DNA from: Trema orientale
Lineage: Eukaryota; Streptophyta; Magnoliopsida; Rosales; Cannabaceae
Direction: 5' to 3'
DNA: 64,000 nucleotides
NCBI GenBank assembly: GCA_002914845.1
Contig: JXTC01000383.1
Coordinates: 6,233-70,232 of the forward strand
The stretch's first letter is position 1; every line of letters starts with the position of its first letter. Shown piece after piece: positions 1 to 11,982 of the stretch. Under the pieces are notes generated by a model. The model was not told the origin of the DNA. It saw nothing but the letters and a program-made list of their open reading frames with translations, and did no database searches. Both the position numbers and the translations under genes were made by a program.

Positions 1-1151
1 CCTGCAACCAGGGGCCAGTGGGGGTATATGCCCTTTTGGGGGGAAAGAAATTTCACATTTACTAAAAAAAATTGTATCTTTACTAAAAAGGCTAAAATAG
101 TCCTATGCTTCCGATGAAAATTGGCCAAAATTATACTAAGGTTTTAAACTATATTGATCCAATTTTAAGGATTATGACTTATAAACCTTAATGCCCCCGT
201 TGAATTTCATAGCTGGCTCCGCTCCTGCCTGCAACTATGGATTTGCACCCCAATTTTTCCTAGCCATTACTTAAAGCGAATTTAAAACTTTATCCGCTAC
301 TAATCGACTTTGCCCAACATTTACGTTGGTTAGCAGACCATAATGTCATCAGTTTCAGTAGTTTTTGGCAATAATGTAATCACAGTATTTTTTGTTGAAG
401 GTCAATGGTCAAGATAGTTTAACATTCGTCACACAACACTGAAGTAGTCATTTTTCAAAACATTTATAAAATAAATCATTTAGTCCTAGTGACTATTATC
501 CATGCCAATTCCCTATCAAATTTGTTATTGGCGGGAAAATTGCAAAAATAACTGCCACGTGTGTATTCAATTTTTCTAAAAAACTTCTTATTCCAATTTA
601 TACACAAATAGGACAGAATAACCTTTTTTTAATAACAAAAACGTAACACTATTACTGATTTTTAATACAACACATGTGGTAGGTGAATTATCATCATTCA
701 ATTAGTGAAAGATGTTAAATTTATTTGTGTAAGCTCTATTAAATTATGACAACTCACATTATATATGTTAATATTTAAAAATTGGTAAAATAATTGATAA
801 AATAATTAGGACACATAGCATTATAGTATTATACAAGACATAATACATTGATAGATGGATGCCACTCTTTGAATTCAAGAGGCATATTGATTTAGTGACC
901 ATAATTTTGGAAATTTTTCTAAAAATAATCCTTTAGTTGCTCTGAATTTACTGTCTCTACAATATCACAACGAGACACAAAAAGAAAATGTTCAAAATGG
1001 AATGTAAAAGCTTCATCTATCAACTATAACATTCTTTTGTTAATTTTCAACTATCTCAGGCCAAGACTAAGTGCTATCCTCAAATACTAATAAGTTTGTC
1101 CCCCAACATCTTTTAGAAAACCCTCACGAGACAAGTTACAATATCTTGGAC
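1..1151. other. Intergenic DNA downstream of the NPF gene
   Basis: No gene is seen here. The first 240 bases look like the end of a degenerate transposable element: they open with a G/C-rich stretch (CCAGGGGCCAGTGGGGG) and close near 200-240 with GGCTCCGCTCCTGCC. A similar GGCTCCG phrase recurs at 56860-56875. The rest is AT-rich with no repeat structure I could define. Confidence 0.3.
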
Positions 1152-4100
1152 TCAATCCATGATGTCCTTTTCGTTGGTCCCTTGTCTCTTTTCCAATGAT
1201 ATAGACTTATAATGCTTGGCACATAAAACATACAATCCAAAGTTGATTGCAGCCAAAACAGCTGACAAAAAGAAAAACCGATCCAAATGACCATCATTTA
1301 GATTAGGAGGAACCCAACCAAGCTTCCCATCCTTTGACGTAATCTTCATCACAACTGTCAATATGGTACTTGCAACATAACTCCCCATTGCTGAAGATGA
1401 CATGGACAAACCTATTCCCAGGCTCTTCAATCCATCCGGTGTTTGCGAAGCGAAAAACTCCATTTGAGCAACATAGACAAAAGCTTCCGACACTCCCACA
1501 AGCACGTACTGTGGAGTTTGCCATAAAATGCTCAAAGAACTTGTCTCCTTTTCGGTGAAATCGCCAGCGAACTTCAGTCTTTGCTGCTCGACGATTCCGG
1601 CAATGATCATGGCTAGTATCGCGATGGCCAGGCCGATTCCAATTCTTTGCAGCGGGCTTGGGATCTTTGGCTCTCGCTTTGTTACTTTTACATATAGAGG
1701 AATGATGAGTCTGTCATATAGCATGATGAAGACTGATGTGCTGATGATGTCGAATACAGTCATGCTAGCTGGAGGGATGTGGAAGTTGGCAACACTTCTG
1801 TTCATGGCGGCTCCTTGTTCGACGAAAAGAGAGAGCATTTGAATGAACACAACAGAGGAGAAGATGGTGCAAAGCCATACTGGTAATAGCCTTAATATGC
1901 ATTTCACTTCTTCAACTTGAGTCACAGTGCATAGACGCCATGGATTTGGATTTTGGCCTTCATTTTTGATCAGTTTCATGTCCTCTGGTGCAATTATTGC
2001 AGCCCGATCAAGAAACCTGTCACAAAATCATAGTGAACATGGAATGTGTTACTTAGGCTTTGTTGTTTATATTTTAACAAAATTTTGAGCTAATCCATAA
2101 TGAAAAAATTTTATAATAGGAAATGTTACAGAAAAAAATACGGCTCATTCAAATTTGCCTTTAAATCTTGTCAATATCATAGAGTCGAACAATAACATTT
2201 CCAATCTCATTGTTGAAAACTTTAAATCCAAATAGAAGCTACTCACTTGAAGCCATTGGTGTGAAGAATCCTCCTCATACCATTTGTCTCACACTCTTTT
2301 GAATGGTCTTCGTATAGCTCTTCTTCATTTGAAGGCAGATTTTGATTTGACTTCCTCATGGAAGCCACTATAACTTGAGAGAACCTAGAGATGGGATTCC
2401 CAGAAGGCTTGAAGTGCCTATATCTCAGAGTCCCACTCAAGAGAAATACATAAGCAACAATAGCAGATATAGTACAAGTCCAGAATCCCACCACCCAATA
2501 TCCCATGTTCTCTATGTAAACCAAAATTGTCTCGGCCACTAAGCATCCGAGGTTTAGAGCCACATAAAAGTAGCTGTAAAATGAAGCTTTGGATTGTTTT
2601 TCTTTGGGATCCTCCTCATCGAATTGATCTGCGCCGAATGTAGCGAGTGCAGGCTCAGGGGCTCCGTTTCCTAAGGCGATAAGATATATTGATATGTAGA
2701 ACATTGCAATTTCAAATGGTTTATGAGGCTCACACATCTCGCCAATTTCTCCACAGCCATGAGGTTTAAGGAGAAATAAGTGAGTTGACAAGGATAATGC
2801 TATTAGTCCCTACAAAAACAACAGAGGAGATACATAGTTGGTAGTTAGACATATGCTGTTTTGGTAATTTTTATATTGTTTCCTATTTTCAAAATGTGCA
2901 TAAGGAAAAACTCAGGGTTTAGAATTATTTTCATAAATTCTCGTATGATACTCATAGTGTCATAGTGACTGTTATGATTGTCAAGGCAGTGTTAAAAGGT
3001 TTAGCAAAACTTACAATGATGTAGACAACCTGAAAAATGACACAAGTTAGATATCTTCCCAAGTAGGAGTCACTGAGAAATGCACCCATTAAAGAGAACA
3101 AATACACAGTTCCCATCCATCTACTGAAAGTATGCGCTGCCTCTGCATTGGTGTGCCTCAAAACTGATTTTGAGAACAGAACCAAATTCACTTCAACTCC
3201 AGCAAATGCCAGTGTGACTAGTCCTTGATTCACTGGGTTATTTATTAGACAAAAGTAAAGCCGAAAAAAGTTAATAAATTTTAAACACATAAAATAAACC
3301 TTATTGACATCTCTCCTAATAAAAATTTAAATATAATAGGGTAGCTTTTTTTCTTTTCAACAGAAAACTGAGCAATTTCTCCTCCCACCCTGTTTCACAA
3401 AAACAGAACCACTAACCCTTACGCTGTTTCTGTTCTGTTTCAAGAAACAAAACCTTTAGAGGAGTTTATAAAACTTACATATTCACAGCCCCAATCTCAT
3501 AGTTATTAAAGAATCCAAAAATGATACATTACACTGATAAACTCCATTAATATGTCCTAAGTTGAATCTTTGTTTATCTTCCCTCAAATTATAATCGTTT
3601 ATCATTGATTATATCATAAGAAAGGGTGTAATTTTCGAAGTTCCCAGCATACCACATTACTTATCATACTTTTGATTTCACCCTGAATTATTTAGAGCTT
3701 CTCAAGTTTTTATGAGTACCCAACTCAACCTCGACTCTATTTTCTTAAACAAACAATACATTATTACATAAGTATTAATACTAGTGAAGAAAGTACCTAA
3801 CAACAACATTCCACATCTCCATCCTCCACTCCTCTCTTTCACAGCTCTTTTACCATGCCGATCAACCGAGCCATCTCTTGTGAATGTAGTCTCAACTCTC
3901 TCTTGGCCATCCTCCAACTCATTGAGCTCTACCATCTTTAATGCAAATCCAATATTTAAAAGTCAAGACTATATATTTACATACATTTCACGAAATTTTC
4001 AGTGTTCAAGTGACACATTTTTTTTCCTGTATGAGTTTTTATGTTTTTATTTTTTATTTATAGAGACTAGGACATTAAACAGAGCAGAAAAAAGGCCAAA

Positions 4101-4565
4101 AAAAAAGGATAAATGATGGTGAAATGGAATTTTTGGCTATGTGTCGGCATATAGCAAAATGCACTTTATATTAATTAATTACTATACTATCATTTTCTCT
4201 CTCTCTCTTTTGGATCTTTTTTCCTCTGGCCTAATGATTCATATAACTAAGAACCAAGCCATTTTGTCCATTTGTATAACATCAAAATATTTTAAGACCC
4301 CGAAGTGAATAAAAAATTCTCTATAACGAGGTAAAATAGACAAGACTTTTAAACTTTTTTATAACTAAAATCACCAATAATGATTGTATGAGGATTTTCA
4401 TAGATTTTATGAGGAATTTCGAAAATGTACAAAACTGATATTAGAAGATAATGAAAGGGGGGAAAAGGTACTTAAAATTTATCAAAATATGAAAAGAAAA
4501 AGAAACATTACCTTATAGTTATTACCAAGTATTGAAGTTCCATTAGACCCTGCTTCTGGAGCCAT
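1152..4565 (-). CDS. NRT1/PTR family (NPF) transporter, NPF7 subfamily
   Basis: A major-facilitator membrane transporter of the NRT1/PTR family, which moves nitrate, peptides, K+ or hormones across plasma or vacuolar membranes. I read five exons on the minus strand: 4512-4565, 3797-3935, 3015-3232, 2247-2809 and 1152-2016. All are GT-AG and the phases close to 612 aa. The 218-nt exon is typical of NPF genes. Family marks include RDGSVDRHG near residue 37, NAEAAHTFSRWMGTVYLFSL, the loop GADQFDEEDPKE, YSYFYVALNLG, HFKPSGNP, PWRLCTVTQVEEVKC, SLFVEQGAAMN and the C-terminal PDGLKSLG. The best recalled match is the NPF7 clade (NPF7.1/7.2/7.3, formerly NRT1.5 and NRT1.8). The first transmembrane helix reads VNQGLVTLAF where most NPFs have the proton-coupling ExxE[K/R] motif. 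NPF7.3 also lacks that motif. The ATG at 4565 adds 18 residues, ending in phase with a GT donor. A second possible start is the ATG at 3935. The substrate cannot be told from sequence. Confidence 0.9.
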
Positions 4566-4633
4566 GGCTATGTGATGAAACTTACTCGTGAGAGAGAAGA
4601 GAAATGGGTTTGGTTGGTTGGTGAATAAGAGAG

Positions 4634-4641
4634 ATTTATAA
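4634..4641 (-). promoter_or_regulatory. Candidate TATA box of the NPF gene
   Basis: On the minus strand TTATAAAT lies about 70 bases before the ATG at 4565, a normal distance for a plant TATA box with a short leader. This is position and consensus only. Confidence 0.35.
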
Positions 4642-6514
4642 CTGAATATAAAGTTGGAAAAAGAGATCAAAACTCCAGGATTGTCATGCAAAACAAATAC
4701 ATGGACCAACTACTGTACCCCTAGATTTGTACAAGCATGACAAGTGTTCATCATGGCGGTCCACTTGTAAAGAATGAGAGACTTTTTTGGTCAAAGACCC
4801 TTTACTGCTTTCTTAATACCGCAATCTAAAATGAAACAGAAAGACGATCCTATTGGCAAACCTGCCATATTAGATGGGTGAAATGAAATCAATAACCCAC
4901 AAAAAAGGAAGATAAGGTCATTGTTTTTCTGTGTCGTTTTGACTAGTTTCAAATAATTAAGACCAAAAACAAAATCATTTTATTTTAACCCACTTTGTTT
5001 TGTTTTGTTTTTTTTTTTTTCATTTTTAAACTGAAGAAGACCAATATAAAGATTGTCCAAAATTTGGATGAAGAATGATTATGACTGTCTCATAAACAAG
5101 GATGTGTCGTTTTTATTAAGTGTTTGCATGGGAACTTTGATATTCAAGTTGTCTACCATGATATTCAACTTGGCCAAGGTTGACTCATTTTCCATAATAA
5201 TTCTTTTAACTCAAATCTTATGACACACTCCCGATTTTTACGCGAGTGTGACAAATTCAGTCTTACTTTCCATTTGCTAATTATGTATAATAATTGGACT
5301 AGTATGGATGCGCACATGATAAGAAGTAGGGATAAGTGTGCTTTGGCTGATAGTGTTTTTGAAATCATTCATTCCTACCCATTCTGTTACCATAAATTGT
5401 ATTTTTTCGTTTATTTTTTTGACATTATTCACTTCAAAAGTAAACTAACTTCTGATTTTATTTTTTTTTATTTTTTTTGTAAATTACGATGACGCGTCTA
5501 GTCTATGTCAACTAGTTACATTTGACAATAACTTAATTTTTGACCAATGAATTTTCATTTGTTGTTGAACGGTTTTTTTTTTTAATATAATTAATATAGC
5601 TTATTTATTATAATATTTTTTGTCCTTAGAGTGTCACACTGTGACTGTAACAGTGACTTAAATTAAAATGTGGTATAGTTTATTAGAGGTTCGGTTCTAT
5701 TTCGGCTATGTTGCAAAGTGTGTAGTTGGAATTAACTAGCCAAATATAACTTCTTAAAAAAATATGAATCAAGTTAACCACAACTTTTTAGTCTATGTTA
5801 ACTATCACTTTCAAGTTTCAACAGCTAAGCTTCTCGTTTGGATTTTGATTTAGGTGAGAAAATTGACAAACAAAACATATTCTTATAAAAAGAAAAAATT
5901 GTATAAATTAGAAAAAAAAACTATTATAAATAATTAGTGGGGACAATAATAATAATCAGAAAAACTCTACCACATTTAGTGCTTTAGGGGGAAAAAAATC
6001 CACATCTTTTCATTTATATTAACACCAACCCACGAATATTGCCAAAATAGCAACTTAATATTACAGAAAAAACGACATGTTTTACCCTTTGACTGATGAA
6101 ACATAAATAAAAAATTATTAAAAGTAAAAAGAGTTTAAATGATTGAAAGTTTAAAATGTGTGAGAAAGAAAGACTAAACTTTAAAAAAAAAAAAAAAAGA
6201 ACTTTTGTCATTCTCTTCTTCTTTTTTCCATTTTAATTGTTATGAATAATTTAAACTCTTTTTAGTTTCTTTAATTATTATTTTTGTTTATATTTTATGA
6301 GCTTAAAGGGTGAAAACATTTTCGGGCTGACTAGTTATTTGTTCATTTTTTTGGCCTAAAACTTAGTATATGACAAAGCTCAAAATTTATAACTAAATGT
6401 CCAAATTAAGTAATAACAAAATCGGAAATACATTCACAAGTAAAGCTTTAAAAGAAATGAATATTTAGCTATAATTTTTAAAACATTGACACCTACTTAA
6501 ACCAATCTAAAAAA
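4642..6514. other. AT-rich intergenic DNA
   Basis: Upstream side of the NPF gene. There are long A or T runs and short open frames but no coding signal, RNA gene or clear repeat. It may hold the NPF promoter. Confidence 0.4.
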
Positions 6515-6875
6515 GGGAAAATATCACTTTTATATATTGTATTTTGACACTTTGTTCAATTTATATCTTGTGTTTTAGTTATGATTAATATTGACCCTTA
6601 TATTTAAAATCTGTTATAAATTTATATACCACTTCCAATTTAGAACAGTTAATTTACCAAAATGATTTAATAAACTTATTCTTAGATCAGTTTGTATACA
6701 GCTTATTTTTAATTTTTTTAAACGACATCTTGTTAAATTAATTGTTCTAAATTGGTGTCATAGTATAAATTTGTAACAAATTTCAAATCTAAAGGTCAAT
6801 ATTGATAATAACCAAAACATAAAATATAATTTGAATAAAGTGTCAAAGTACAAGGTATAAAAATGATATTATCAT
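6515..6875. mobile_element. Long-TIR foldback MITE, Mutator-like (family A, copy 1)
   Basis: The left arm (from GGGAAAATATCACTTTTATA) is repeated inverted in the right arm (ending near TATAAAAATGATATTATCAT). The arms pair for roughly 140 bases. The flanks carry a 9-bp duplication with one mismatch, TCTAAAAAA on the left and TTTAAAAAA on the right. Long inverted repeats, GGG-type termini and a 9-bp duplication fit a Mutator-like MITE. A second copy of the family is at 43589-44113; both share the phrase GTTTTAGTTAT and the inverse AAGGTCAAT near the arm middles. Confidence 0.7.
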
Positions 6876-7176
6876 TTTAAAAAATTATTCATCCACCTTA
6901 TTTTCTCAGTATTTTTTTTTCAATCTTTGGTTTCAATTTTGACTATATCTATAGACCAGGCCCTATTTGATAGGAAATCCCAAATTGAAGATTTTATTGG
7001 ATATAAATAAAAATGTAATGGTCTTTTCTTTTTTTTGGCTGAAATATTAAATGCAGTAATATTTTTTTTAATATTATCCCATAATTAGTGGGGTCTAATT
7101 TATTTTTTCGTTTTGGCAATTAGCACCCTAGATTTTTTTTTTTTTTTTTTTTTTTTTGGGGTGGGGGTTTCTAAAA

Positions 7177-7608
7177 CCAGCTCTAACTGAAGTTCATAAA
7201 TTCAGTTTTTATCTCTGTACTACAAATAATTTATATGAAAGAATATCTTCTTTTGTACATTTCTCATATTTCAAAAATATTCAATTCCATAATTCACTCA
7301 TTTAACTTTTTTTCCTTTTAACTCCAGCTCTAACTGAAGTTCATACATTAATTTTTTTACAAAATAATTTATATAAAAGAATATCTTCCTTTGTACATTT
7401 CTCATATTCCAAAAATATTCAATTCCATAAATTCACTCATCTAACTTTTTTTCCTTTTACAACCAGCTCTAGCTGAAGTTCATACATTCAATTTTTTCTT
7501 TATATTACAAAATAATTTCTATAAAAGAGTGTTTTTCTTTGCACATTTCCCATATTCCAAAAATATTCAATTCCATAAATTCATTCATCTAACTTTATTT
7601 CCTTTTAA
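7177..7608. repeat. Three-copy tandem repeat, period about 140 bp
   Basis: Three consecutive units start at 7177, 7324 and 7463, each opening with CCAGCTCTAACTGAAGTTCA or a near variant. Each continues through shared phrases such as TTTCTCATATTCCAAAAATA and AATTCCATAAATTCACTCAT to TTCCTTTTA. No coding content. A T run and G run precede the array at about 7132-7168. It is a local tandem duplication of unknown origin. Confidence 0.8.
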
Positions 7609-8257
7609 AGATTGATTTTTTCCTAAAAGATATCAAATTGGTTAAGATTTAGATTGTCCAAGTTGTAAACAAATTTTTCCAAGAAAAAACAAGTCATAAT
7701 TAGGTTTTGAAGCCAACAGCCATATTGCATTTTGTGAGTATGCACCAAACTAAACCGCCATTGAAGCCAAAATAAACTAAATTGAAAAAACAAAACGAAG
7801 AAGACAAAAGCTGAGCCTGAACTGAACCCGCAAAAACACTACCCAGAAAAAAAAAATTCCTTCATTAATATTATATCCAATAAAATAACAATTTCCATAA
7901 TTACTTGGCCATAATTGGTGTGTTTACCTATCAAATTGTCCTCTATAGTAATTTAATTAAAATTAGAATTAACTTAAAAGTGATTGCCTTGAACTTTTTT
8001 TTTTTCCCCAAAAAAAAGAAATAAAGATTTCTGGGTCTTGGTTGGGCATTTAAGTAGGGTTTATTCAGCTTTTACGGTTAAAAATTAAGATAATTACACG
8101 TATACAGTACAGTGAAAGAATTAAATTTTCGTACCGTATAGAATTAGTATTTTTGAAAGAAGTAACAAAGTTAAAGATACAGTGGCAATATTGTAAATAA
8201 AGCTAAATCAGTTTAGAAGATAGTCTATATATTAAAATACGTGAAATGCTTTAAAAG

Positions 8258-8335
8258 TTTGATGTTGGTGCAATGGTAGCTACCAACTCTTTTGATGGGT
8301 TAGGTGCATGGTTCAAACCTCAGTTTGTTTCCGTT
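8258..8335 (+). repeat. tRNA-like segment, possible SINE head
   Basis: A box A match (TGGTGCAATGG at 8266-8276) and a box B match (GGTTCAAACCT at 8310-8320) are spaced as in a tRNA gene. The cloverleaf is poor, so this is not a working tRNA. A tRNA-derived SINE remnant or chance resemblance are both possible. Confidence 0.35.
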
Positions 8336-8429
8336 CTCTATATTTTGGCTTTTCTTTCTTTCATTTTTTTTTCTTTTTAATTAATTTTTAAAATATTTTT
8401 TAGAATAAGATATATCATATATTTTTTTC

Positions 8430-10990
8430 TTTGTGTACTTGGTAATTTATAGTGATTACTTACTTTTATTTATTTATTTATTATAAAGATTTATTTTGAT
8501 TATTAGTTACCATTAATTAATTTAGTTACTAGTTTTCAAACTAGTAGCCCCTTAGTAACGAATCGAGTAACTAGTTTCTAAATTGGTAGCTAGTTACAAA
8601 AGTGGTGACTAGTCGTTATGAGTTATAAGATTAATTAAATCCAATCTATTCAGCATTTATCAATCTTGTTAATGGTTTTTATACAAGACAAATCTGACTA
8701 TTGGTTATATCAGATTAATTATTTGTTATTGGTTACTAGTTTCCAGTCTCATATAAGCCACAAAATTAGTAGTTAATAACGAATCTGGTTACTGGTTAGT
8801 TACTATTTTGACTACTAGTTATAAATTATAAGATTAGTTACTAGTTTCAATTTTTTTTTTTTTTTAAAATATCACACACACACACATGCAAAAGGAAAAT
8901 TTGGCTACCAGTTACTAGTTACCAATCATTGGTCACTGGTTACTACTGATATGACTTGCAACTGTAATTAACCTAGTTACTATTTACTAGTAATTATTCT
9001 AGTTACTGGTTACGAACCTCACATAGATCACCAAACTGGTTAATGGTTACAAGTAACCAATTTAGTTACTAGTTTCCAAACTGGTAGCAATTTATAAGAT
9101 TGATGACCACCATTTTGTTCAATAATAAGTTATTAGTTTGGATCATAGTTACTAATCATAAGATTGGTTACTAGGTTCCAGAAAAAAAAAACAAAAAAAA
9201 AAAAAAACTAACTCATAAGTTACTAGTTACCAGTTTGTTACCGGTTACCAGTTTCCATAGATACTTGTGACCAATTTGTTATCAGTTATCAGTTTCCATA
9301 GATATCATTTGGCTCCTACACACACACATACAATGACCAATTTGTACCCAGTTTCCTGTTTCCATAGATACTTGTGATAGGTCAGATGATCGGTAACTAG
9401 ATTAAACCATTATGGTTACTAGTTACGAATTTTGTTACTTTGTTACTGGTTATAAGTTTCCATTCTTATAACTGGTAACTAGATCATTAGCTAAATTGGT
9501 TACCTATATTGGTTACTCATTACTAGTTCCTCACAAGTTACTAGTTACTGGTTTACTAGTAACTAAATTTAGTTATAAGATACTTTAGATACTCATTATC
9601 GGTTTTCCTTTATACTTGTTATATATAGTGTAATTGGTAACTAAATTTAACTAATTTGGTTATCGATTACTAATAATAAGACTAGTTCTCATTAACTATT
9701 TTATTTACTGGTTACTAGTTACTACTTACCAGTTTGGTTACCGGTTTTTGGTTACTACTTTGGTTATTGGTTTCTCTAGTTTCTAGTTTCTAGCTTTTAT
9801 ACTCATTTTCGTTAATAGTTTCTAATTTTTGGTTACAATTACCAATTTATGATTTCTGGTTACCACTTTGGTTATTGATTACGACCCTAGATACTAGTCT
9901 ATGATTTAATGTTATCACTACCAATTTAGAAATAATTTTTGGTTACCAGTACTAGTTGGTTACTGGAATCTGTTTTTTTTTTTTATTACCACTACTAACT
10001 TGGAAACTAGTTACTCTAGCTACTAGTTACTCTAGCTACTAGTTACTAATTTGATTATGAATTTCTGACTTATGAGTAATTATAAAGATTGGTAGTAATA
10101 ACTAGTAACCGGATTTGGTTACCAGTTGAAATATTGGTTATTGTTACGATCATATTAAAAATACATTTGACTAGCTAACTATAACCAATAATTAGTTACC
10201 AATTTGGAAACAAGTTACTGGTTACTAGAAACCATAGTAACTAATATACTTTGTTGATTTCCAAAATTATGATTGGTTACTTTAGTTACTAGTTTTGATT
10301 ATTAATAGCCGATTAAGTTATTGGTTACTCTGGTTACTAATTACCAATATGGTTATTAGTTACTAGGTTTTTAGTTTCTAGTATGCTCGTTACTGTTAAA
10401 TTGGCTTTTACTTCCTTGTTTCTCTTTGGTTACTCATTTTTCTGGTTACTAATATGGTAATTATTGCCGAATTGGTTACTAGTTTCTCTGTTTACCAGTG
10501 TGGTCATTATGTTACTAGTTTCTTCCTTATTATTAGTTTCTCTGGTTACCAATGTGGCTATTATTGCCAAATTAGTTATTAGTTTTTGGTTTCTCTATGA
10601 ATATTGATTTCTCTAGTTATCAGTTCGGTCATTATTATCAAATTGGTTACTAGTTTCTAGTTACTATTTTCACTAATTTGATTAGTAGTTTCTCTAATTT
10701 TTGGTTACTAGTTAAGTTACCAGTCACCCAACTCAGTTATTGATTACCACTTATATGACTACCAATTTGGTTACTAGCTATTTTGTTCGCCAGTAACCAA
10801 TCTGGTTATTAATTACCAATTTAGTTAATGGTTTCAAAAAACATGGCTTGTTACAAAGACTTATTACTAGTTACTAGTTATTGGTAACAATATTGGTCAC
10901 TAATTATAGGTAACAATATTGGTTACTAATTACTACCAACACTAGTTACCAAATATCACAAATCAGCTACTTGTTTTCTCTAAATAAGCC
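8430..10990. repeat. Degenerate GTTACTAGTTACC array of about 2.5 kb
   Basis: Nearly all of this stretch is built from permutations of short words such as GGTTACTAGTT, TTACCAGTTT, GGTTACTGGTT, AGTTTCTAGTT and TGGTTACCAATTTG. The words do not keep a fixed period and many contain the palindrome ACTAGT. There are no long reading frames and no spacers. Related but much shorter tracts occur at 28783-29160, 54050-54150 and (as GGTTTCC words) 55405-55560. Confidence 0.85.
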
Positions 10991-11379
10991 TTAAATCTTC
11001 AAAAATTTTCTAGAATTACTGATATGTAATCAAACATAGTAAAATTCACTTGCATAATCGAGAACTTTTGCTATATTTTAGATATCCATCTACATAATTA
11101 TGTTCCATAATTAGTGNACATATATATCATCCAAACCCACAAGAGTCAAAACAATCTGTAGTATATAAAAAAATGAGTCTTAATACTTTCCAAGCGATAC
11201 TAACTATTAAATTGTGAACAACATGCAGAGTAACAATTAAATAAAATTCTCGATAACCAGGATAGTCATATAAGATTGGGTGCATATATATATATAAATG
11301 CCTATATGTGTCTTCATATGTGGGGAAATGTACTGTATAGAAGGCATTATCTGAAAATCGAGGATGATCTGACACGAGG

Positions 11380-11589
11380 CAGAGTACGCATAGAATGGAT
11401 ACGAGCAGCGATAGTTTTTTTGGCTCAAATCAGCTTATGTCGGCTTCGGCGGAGATAGATACCGAAATTGCAAGATTGCTGCGAGTTTCTGAGTCAGAGA
11501 CAAAGGTCGTCTACAAGCTCCAACTTTTGGGAGTAACCAGAGAGGGTGGCATTGGAAGGGGGTGGCTAAAGTTGGGTGACAAGGTTTGA
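11380..11589 (+). other. Possible captured gene fragment inside the TIR element
   Basis: This part is less AT-rich than its surroundings and holds an open frame starting at 11395 (MDTSSDSFFGSNQLMSASAE and onward, 64 codons) that reads like an ordinary protein N-terminus with charged and serine-rich residues. I do not recognise the protein. The frame stops just before the right inverted repeat. It may be host exon sequence carried by the element, or chance. Confidence 0.25.
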
Positions 11590-11982
11590 GCGAGAGAAAG
11601 AGACGGATAAGAGATTTTGTTATTTTTCTAAAAATTGCCGTACGAAAGAATTAAAAAAACTATTGTACCGTATATGTGATATTGTTTTTTGAAGCATCGT
11701 GTTTTTCCTGATTTCCTCGTTTAAGTACTTGAGTTTTAAGTGGGCTTAACTTGATTCTATAAGCTCATTTGTGGCCCAAAAAGCAAACGCACGACTCAAG
11801 GGATGGAAAACGGTTCTATGACTATGTTTCGAAGTAAAAAACGTTTCGGAAATGAATTATTATTTGCCGTTTTGTTTTTCATCACTCGTTTTGAACGTGT
11901 GACCAGTAAAGTCCTACACTTCTAATCTCCGACTCTGTGTCTATCTTCCTCATGCGCACACTGATATGGTATAGTAATTAGT

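Larger units (their letters stand above)
8089..11683. mobile_element. Candidate 3.6-kb TIR element holding the GTTAC array
   Basis: The left end (GATAATTACACGTATACAGT then AAAGAATTAAATTTTCGTAC) and the inverse of the right end (AATATCACATATACGGTACA then TTTAATTCTTTCGTACG) match over about 50 bases, so the stretch looks bounded by terminal inverted repeats. Inside lie a tRNA-like segment, a 2.5-kb degenerate repeat and a more GC-rich fragment near 11380-11589. No transposase frame and no clear target-site duplication were found, so the exact ends and the superfamily are open. A non-autonomous Mutator-like element is the best guess, given its neighbours. Confidence 0.45.

Noticed and set aside
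3702-3935. NPF start at the ATG at 3935
   Set aside because: An upstream 54-base exon (4512-4565) splices in phase to it, with good donor and acceptor, a leader and a TATA-like box. The ATG at 3935 remains a possible alternative.
8258-8335. Functional tRNA gene
   Set aside because: Box A and box B are present, but the acceptor and anticodon stems do not pair.
8430-10990. CRISPR-like or regular satellite array
   Set aside because: The words repeat without fixed period or unique spacers, and the window is plant nuclear DNA.
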